NCBI GenBank assembly: GCA_030528545.1 | Contig: JAUMYR010000119.1 | Span: 1-8,474 of the forward strand | Reading direction: 5' to 3' | DNA from: Propionibacteriaceae bacterium | Lineage (GTDB): Bacteria; Actinomycetota; Actinomycetes; Propionibacteriales; Propionibacteriaceae | DNA length: 8,474 bases | Part shown: positions 5,819-8,474 of the stretch, piece by piece | Layout of the letters: every line of letters begins with the position of its first letter | Position numbering within the stretch: position 1 is the stretch's first letter | Notes under the pieces: model-generated | Told to the model about the DNA's origin: nothing | Seen by the model: the letters and a program-made list of their open reading frames with translations, nothing else | The model's database searches: none | Program-made: the position numbers and the translations under genes

Positions 5819-6721
5819 TCAGGCGGCCTGCTCGGCGTCCTCTTTGATCCGCACGGCGAGGCAGGAGCCGCTGCCCCGCAGTTCCAGTTCGGGGTATCCC
5901 TGGAGCATCCGTAACAGGTTGGCGTGACCATAGACCTTCGGAGAGAAAGAGGCGTCTGCGGCACGCAGCTGGCTGCCCACCCGGGTCAGCGGAACCCATC
6001 TGCCCGGCGTGGCCGCACCCAGCGTTTTCACCGTGCCCGGGAGCGTCCTGGGATAGCGCTTGGGCCGCGGGGACGGCGGAACGGTTTTAGGGTCCGCCGC
6101 TGCATTGAGTGCCGCCACGGTTTTCTTCACGGCCGCGGATGTCTTATGGGAAGATGGGTCCACCTTCGGCAAAGCCTTGATGGCCACGGCGGGCTTTGTC
6201 GGCCCCTTAGGATTCGGGGCAGAGTCAGGCACCCCAGCCGCGTTTTTCGGTGAAGTCCTGACAGTTTTCGCCGGGCCACCATGGAGGTGGAAGTGGTCCG
6301 CGGCGTTGCGCAACGCTTTCGGGGAACGCTCGTCTCCGATCAGGTGAATCCTGGCTCCGTGTTCGCGGAGCTTGCGGCACAGGTAGGCGAAGTCGGAGTC
6401 GCTGGTGACCAGGCAGAACACCTCGGAGCGCCCGGTCAGCAGATCCTCCATCGCGTCCAGGGCAAGGGCGATATCCGCGGTGTTCTTCCCCGAGGCGTAG
6501 CTGAACTGGAGGCATGGCGAGAAAGCGGCCTCGACGAGTTTTTCTTGCCACTTCCCAGACAGGGAGGAGGGATTTCCATAGCCGCGGCGAACCACCGGCT
6601 TCCCCGCCGCCAGGGCGACATTCATCGCGCAATCGAGCATCTCTGGAGTGGAATTATCGCAATCCACCAAGACGGCCACTTTTGGCACATCGCTGCTGTC
6701 GTTCAACGGCTCCCACCCCAT
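5819..6721 (-). CDS. NYN-domain ribonuclease-like protein with C-terminal LOTUS/OST-HTH domain
   Basis: 300 residues, ATG at 6721-6719; an in-frame GTG (codon 12, just before PKVAVLVD) is an alternative start closer to where NYN domains usually begin. NYN domain (about 14-147): KVAVLVDCDN (Asp20, Asp22), NTADIALALDAM (Asp83) and LVTSDSDFAYL (Asp108, Asp110), followed by IHLIGDERSPKALRNAADHF. All acidic residues expected for the PIN-like metal site are present. A long Pro/Lys/Ala-rich low-complexity linker (about 150-228) joins a LOTUS (OST-HTH) domain (about 235-295: RWVPLTRVGSQLRAADASFS, then GHANLLRMLQGYPELELRG), a winged-helix module that binds RNA in other proteins. Probable role: cytoplasmic RNA cleavage or processing directed by the LOTUS domain; the target is unknown. 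It is convergent with the hutI tail copy B and appears to be the ancestral neighbour of hutI. Confidence 0.88.
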   Translation of the reverse strand: MGWEPLNDSSDVPKVAVLVDCDNSTPEMLDCAMNVALAAGKPVVRRGYGNPSSLSGKWQEKLVEAAFSPCLQFSYASGKNTADIALALDAMEDLLTGRSEVFCLVTSDSDFAYLCRKLREHGARIHLIGDERSPKALRNAADHFHLHGGPAKTVRTSPKNAAGVPDSAPNPKGPTKPAVAIKALPKVDPSSHKTSAAVKKTVAALNAAADPKTVPPSPRPKRYPRTLPGTVKTLGAATPGRWVPLTRVGSQLRAADASFSPKVYGHANLLRMLQGYPELELRGSGSCLAVRIKEDAEQAA

Positions 6722-6831
6722 CGTTCACTGCAATCGACACTATTCGTCCACGAAACCCATCCCAGGATATTCCAAGGAAACCAGCCCCACAATTTGGGGT
6801 GAGGGACCCGGAGATCCGCACCGGACCCCGC

Positions 6832-6852
6832 CTCGGCCCAGGCCTGGCCGAG
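6832..6852. other. Hairpin, 7-bp stem
   Basis: CTCGGCC (6832-6838) pairs perfectly with GGCCGAG (6846-6852) across the loop CAGGCCT. No T run follows on either strand. It may be a structured leader or a remnant terminator; function unknown. Confidence 0.35.
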
Positions 6853-6904
6853 CGCCCCGGGCAGGCGACCCAGTCTCCACCCCTGCCGGGGCAGCTCGGG
6901 AAGG

Positions 6905-6924
6905 CCCGGCTTCTCGCAGCCGGG
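6905..6924. other. Hairpin, 7-bp stem
   Basis: CCCGGCT (6905-6911) pairs perfectly with AGCCGGG (6918-6924) across the loop TCTCGC. It lies about 130 bases upstream of the RiPP promoter and about 185 bases upstream of the NYN-LOTUS start. No T run; function unknown. Confidence 0.35.
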
Positions 6925-7055
6925 ACCGGCACGCTCCAGCCGCAGCGATCGCACGGGCGGGGACGCAGCGACCACGCGAACCCAAGGGGTCAAGGCCCAC
7001 CATCCGGATAAGAGCCTCCGGCAGGAACCGGCGCGCGCCCCAGACCCGACGAACT

Positions 7056-7086
7056 ATTGATAATGACCGCTATTATCAATTAATAT
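7056..7086 (+). promoter_or_regulatory. Promoter overlapping a 25-bp palindromic operator
   Basis: ATTGATAAT (7056-7064) and ATTATCAAT (7072-7080) form a perfect 9-bp inverted repeat around a 7-base centre, in an AT-rich island within very GC-rich DNA. TTGATA (7057-7062) is a good -35 box and TAATAT (7081-7086) a good -10, with an 18-base spacer occupied by the palindrome. A dimeric repressor bound here would cover the -35 and spacer and touch the -10. The start site would fall near 7093, about 24 bases before the precursor ATG. The TGATAAT half-site resembles Fur/Zur-type boxes, but the spacing differs; a TetR- or MarR-type regulator is equally possible. Confidence 0.6.
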
Positions 7087-7102
7087 CTCGGGCAGATCAC
7101 GG

Positions 7103-7111
7103 AAAGGAGGT
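7103..7111 (+). promoter_or_regulatory. Near-perfect ribosome binding site of the 36-aa peptide gene
   Basis: AAAGGAGGT, close to the full anti-Shine-Dalgarno complement, ends 5 bases before the ATG at 7117. This is the strongest ribosome site in the window and decides in favour of a real short gene, too short for most gene callers. Confidence 0.75.
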
Positions 7112-7116
7112 GTCCC

Positions 7117-7227
7117 ATGAACCAGGATCTGACGTTCGAAGTCGTCGCGCCTCAGCGCGGCAGCGCCTCCGTGGCGCATCCGACCTGCTCGAACGCTCTC
7201 GTTGAAGACCTCTTCGGCGACGAGTGA
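7117..7227 (+). CDS. Putative RiPP precursor peptide (36 aa)
   Basis: ATG 7117 to TGA 7225-7227. The peptide begins MNQDLTFEVVAPQRG, continues with SASVAHPTCSN rich in Ser/Thr/Cys, and ends in the acidic ALVEDLFGDE. It has its own promoter and operator, the best ribosome site in the window, and a strong hairpin immediately downstream. This is the usual layout for a precursor made in excess over its enzymes. The modifiable residues (Ser16, Ser18, Thr23, Cys24, Ser25) lie in the middle and the acidic block at the C-terminus. The core could therefore be internal, with the LVEDLFGDE segment acting as a recognition or follower element (inference). It does not fit a lasso core, a GRASP-type precursor or an FxLD lanthipeptide. 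RiPP class is undetermined; heterocyclised (azole) product is suggested only by the tentative assignment of the next gene. Confidence 0.55.
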   Translation: MNQDLTFEVVAPQRGSASVAHPTCSNALVEDLFGDE

Positions 7228-7234
7228 CCACGAC

Positions 7235-7265
7235 GCGGTGAGGTGGGGGCGTCCCACCTCACCGC
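7235..7265 (+). terminator. Strong intergenic hairpin after the precursor gene (attenuator or mRNA stabiliser)
   Basis: GCGGTGAGGTGGG (7235-7247) pairs perfectly with CCCACCTCACCGC (7253-7265): a 13-bp stem with a five-base loop, starting 7 bases after the precursor stop. No T run follows, so it probably acts as a partial terminator or protects the 3' end of the short precursor transcript, lowering expression of the downstream enzymes relative to the precursor. Confidence 0.7.
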
Positions 7266-7294
7266 CCGGCCCTCAAGGCACCAAGGAGTATGCC

Positions 7295-8008
7295 ATGTCT
7301 GCCTCCAGCGCGCTGATCGACACCACGCTCGCCGACGGCGTCTGCCTGTTCCGCACCGGCGGCGGGTGGGCACTACGCCGCCCGGACGGCCTCTTCGTCC
7401 GGCTGCACGGCGCGGCCGCCGGTGCGCTGGATCAGGCCACCGAGGTCGGAAACGATCCCGTGCTCGGCCCCGCTTTCGCCGAGGCCGGGTACCTTCACGA
7501 GGGCGCCGCCGCCAGCGTCCACCCAAACCTGCGCCCCCACGGCCGGGGGGTGCTGCACGACATGGTCGCGCCGCTGCTCACCGCCGCGTCCACCCAGAAT
7601 GGTGAGGTCCCGCCCGTCCACTGCCTTCTTCTCGACGCCCCGCCCACGGCCCCCACCGAGGACTACGCCCTGACCGCCTGGGCCGAGGGCGACCGGGTTC
7701 TCGTCAGCCCGTTCGCCCCCGCGGGAGAGGCCGAGCCCTGCCTCGTCACCGACGTCATCGCCCGGCGGATCGCCGCCTCCGCCACCCCCGGCCTGCTGCG
7801 GGACCGCCTCGGCGACCCCGGACGCCGCCCGCCGCTGCGGCTGAGCACGCCCGCGGCGCTGCTCGTCGCCCACCTCATCGCCCGCCAGGTGCACGAGGCC
7901 CCCGCCAGCCGCAGGCGGCTCTACTGCCTCGACATCGCGGCTGGCCAGTGGGAACAGCACCTGGCCCATCCGGTGCCGCGCCTGGCTGATCCGGTGCCGC
8001 GCCCGTGA
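7295..8008 (+). CDS. Possible E1-like/Ocin-ThiF-type RiPP partner protein (237 aa)
   Basis: ATG at 7295-7297 is chosen because AAGGAG (7283-7288) lies six bases upstream; the frame extends further 5' but would overlap the precursor and the hairpin. The N-terminal part (ADGVCLFRTGGGWALRRPDG) has the beta-strand character of leader-binding domains. The C-terminal half (VLVSPFAPAGEAEPCLVTDV, PAALLVAHLIARQVHEAP, LYCLDIAAGQWE) resembles by eye the tail of TOMM leader-peptide-binding (Ocin-ThiF-like) proteins, where a PCL(R)C segment is followed by an Ala-rich helix and a final strand. It is shorter than usual for that family and lacks the CxxC pair (only Cys149), so any zinc site would be lost. 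Its stop overlaps the GTG start of the next gene. If the match is right, it would deliver the precursor to a cyclodehydratase encoded beyond the window. An unrelated RiPP accessory protein is the alternative. Confidence 0.5.
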   Translation: MSASSALIDTTLADGVCLFRTGGGWALRRPDGLFVRLHGAAAGALDQATEVGNDPVLGPAFAEAGYLHEGAAASVHPNLRPHGRGVLHDMVAPLLTAASTQNGEVPPVHCLLLDAPPTAPTEDYALTAWAEGDRVLVSPFAPAGEAEPCLVTDVIARRIAASATPGLLRDRLGDPGRRPPLRLSTPAALLVAHLIARQVHEAPASRRRLYCLDIAAGQWEQHLAHPVPRLADPVPRP

Positions 8009-8474
8009 ACACCATCCGGGTCACGACCGGCGACGGGCTGAGCCTGCACACCGAGATCACGCTGCCCGAGCGTCTGCCCGCCCCCGCCGTGCTCATCCGC
8101 ACCCCCTACGGCACCTCCGCCCACCGGCAGGAGGCCACCGGCTGGGCCAAGCGGGGATACGCCGCCGTGCTCCAGGACGTGCGTGGGCGGTATCGCTCCG
8201 CCGGTTCCTGGGCGCCCTACACCCACGAGGACGGGGACGGCGCGGCCACCATCGCCGCCGTCGCCGCCAGCGAGTGGTGCGACGGCCGGGTCGTGTGCCT
8301 CGGCTCCTCCTACAGCGCCCACTGCGCGCTGGCGGCGGCCGCCGCCAACCCCGGCCCGGTGGCGGCCATCGTGGTGACCGTCCCCGCCCTGTCACTGCGC
8401 CGGGTGGCCCGCGACCGCAACGGGACTCCCCGCTTCTACGGTCACTCCTGGTGGTGGTTCCAGCACGGGCAGGG
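8005..8474 (+). CDS. CocE/NonD family serine hydrolase, N-terminal part (3' end outside window)
   Basis: GTG at 8005-8007 overlaps the previous stop in a GTGA, implying translational coupling. 156 residues are visible. Family blocks: IRTPYGTSAH (31-40), WAKRGYAAVLQDVRGRYRSA (47-66, the characteristic QDVRGR segment), HEDGDGAATIAAVAASEWCD (74-93), GRVVCLGSSYSAH (94-106). This is the X-prolyl dipeptidyl-peptidase S15/CocE alpha/beta-hydrolase fold; in GSSYS the nucleophile should be Ser102 (family GxSYxG, the final Gly replaced by Ala). The Asp and His of the triad lie past the window edge. There is no signal peptide, so it is cytoplasmic. In this cluster it could act as leader or follower peptidase or as a tailoring esterase/amidase; inference from position only. 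Confidence 0.88.
   Translation, partial: MNTIRVTTGDGLSLHTEITLPERLPAPAVLIRTPYGTSAHRQEATGWAKRGYAAVLQDVRGRYRSAGSWAPYTHEDGDGAATIAAVAASEWCDGRVVCLGSSYSAHCALAAAAANPGPVAAIVVTVPALSLRRVARDRNGTPRFYGHSWWWFQHGQ

Larger units (their letters stand above)
6722..7055. other. Intergenic region between NYN-LOTUS and the RiPP cluster, with hairpins
   Basis: No ORF here looks real on either strand. Seen: a weak 5-bp stem CCCCA/TGGGG (6785-6799), and two strong hairpins at 6832-6852 and 6905-6924 described separately. The region separates two divergently transcribed units (NYN-LOTUS on -, precursor peptide on +), so it must hold a minus-strand promoter for NYN-LOTUS. A TAGTGT about 20 bases upstream of its ATG is a weak -10 candidate. 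Confidence 0.5.

Noticed and set aside
5378..5927. Plus-strand frames across the NYN pseudogene and hutI tail
   Set aside because: Their translations show no family features; the minus strand gives clear NYN homology and the hutI frame is a different one.
6514..7205. Plus-strand frames of 165-185 aa in the region left of the RiPP cluster
   Set aside because: They run antisense through the NYN-LOTUS gene or across the promoter, are Arg/Pro/Gly-rich shadows of GC-rich DNA, and lack ribosome sites.
7117..7227. Lasso peptide, graspetide or FxLD lanthipeptide precursor
   Set aside because: No acidic residue at positions 7-9 after a plausible Gly1, no Thr at -2 of a core, no GRASP or FxLD signature, and no matching enzyme in view.
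7373..8395. Long minus-strand frames opposite the RiPP genes
   Set aside because: Gly/Arg/Ala-rich mirror frames typical of very GC-rich genes; the plus strand has recognisable hydrolase motifs and good ribosome sites.

Overview
The window looks like actinobacterial chromosome. It is GC-rich, uses ATG/GTG starts behind strong AGGAGG-type ribosome sites, and carries an actinobacterial-type HutI, a LOTUS-tailed NYN protein and a RiPP-type cluster. Genus cannot be fixed from the sequence; a Streptosporangiales- or Streptomyces-like host is a guess.

Layout. (1) 1-284, +: the 3' end of hutI (imidazolonepropionase, histidine degradation). (2) 311-5068, all on -: a six-gene operon. Read from its 5' end it encodes a membrane protein with a J-like domain and TPR-like repeats (398 aa), a soluble FtsK/SpoIIIE-type ATPase (784 aa), and four small helical proteins of 85-90 aa with a shared helix-hinge-helix layout. 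(3) 5069-5386: the upstream region of this operon, with a run of ten C (G on the coding strand) in a possible promoter. (4) 5387-5756, -: a truncated NYN-domain pseudogene with an in-frame TAG. (5) 5757-5814, +: a second copy of the last codons of hutI, ending 4 bases before the stop of the next, convergent gene. (6) 5819-6721, -: an intact NYN nuclease-like protein with a C-terminal LOTUS/OST-HTH domain. (7) 6722-7116: a non-coding stretch with hairpins and a promoter overlapping a 25-bp palindrome. (8) 7117-8474, +: the start of a probable RiPP cluster: a 36-aa precursor-like peptide, a strong hairpin, a possible E1/Ocin-ThiF-like protein, and a translationally coupled CocE/NonD hydrolase that runs off the window.

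Interpretation. The hutI tail occurs twice, about 5.5 kb apart, in the same direction. The two copies differ only by synonymous changes until the last codons. Everything between them (the six-gene operon plus the NYN pseudogene) looks like an island inserted into the 3' end of hutI, which restored the gene's reading frame; no integrase is visible. The ancestral order was probably hutI followed directly by the convergent NYN-LOTUS gene.

The island's operon is the best candidate for an undescribed system. It has the ingredients of a type VII-like machine: an FtsK/EccC-type motor with one intact and one degenerate ATPase module, WXG100-sized helical-hairpin proteins without the WXG motif, and a separate membrane-anchored J/TPR protein. 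It lacks EccB, EccD, EccE and mycosin. Whether it exports something, defends the cell or assembles a cytoplasmic complex cannot be decided from sequence alone.
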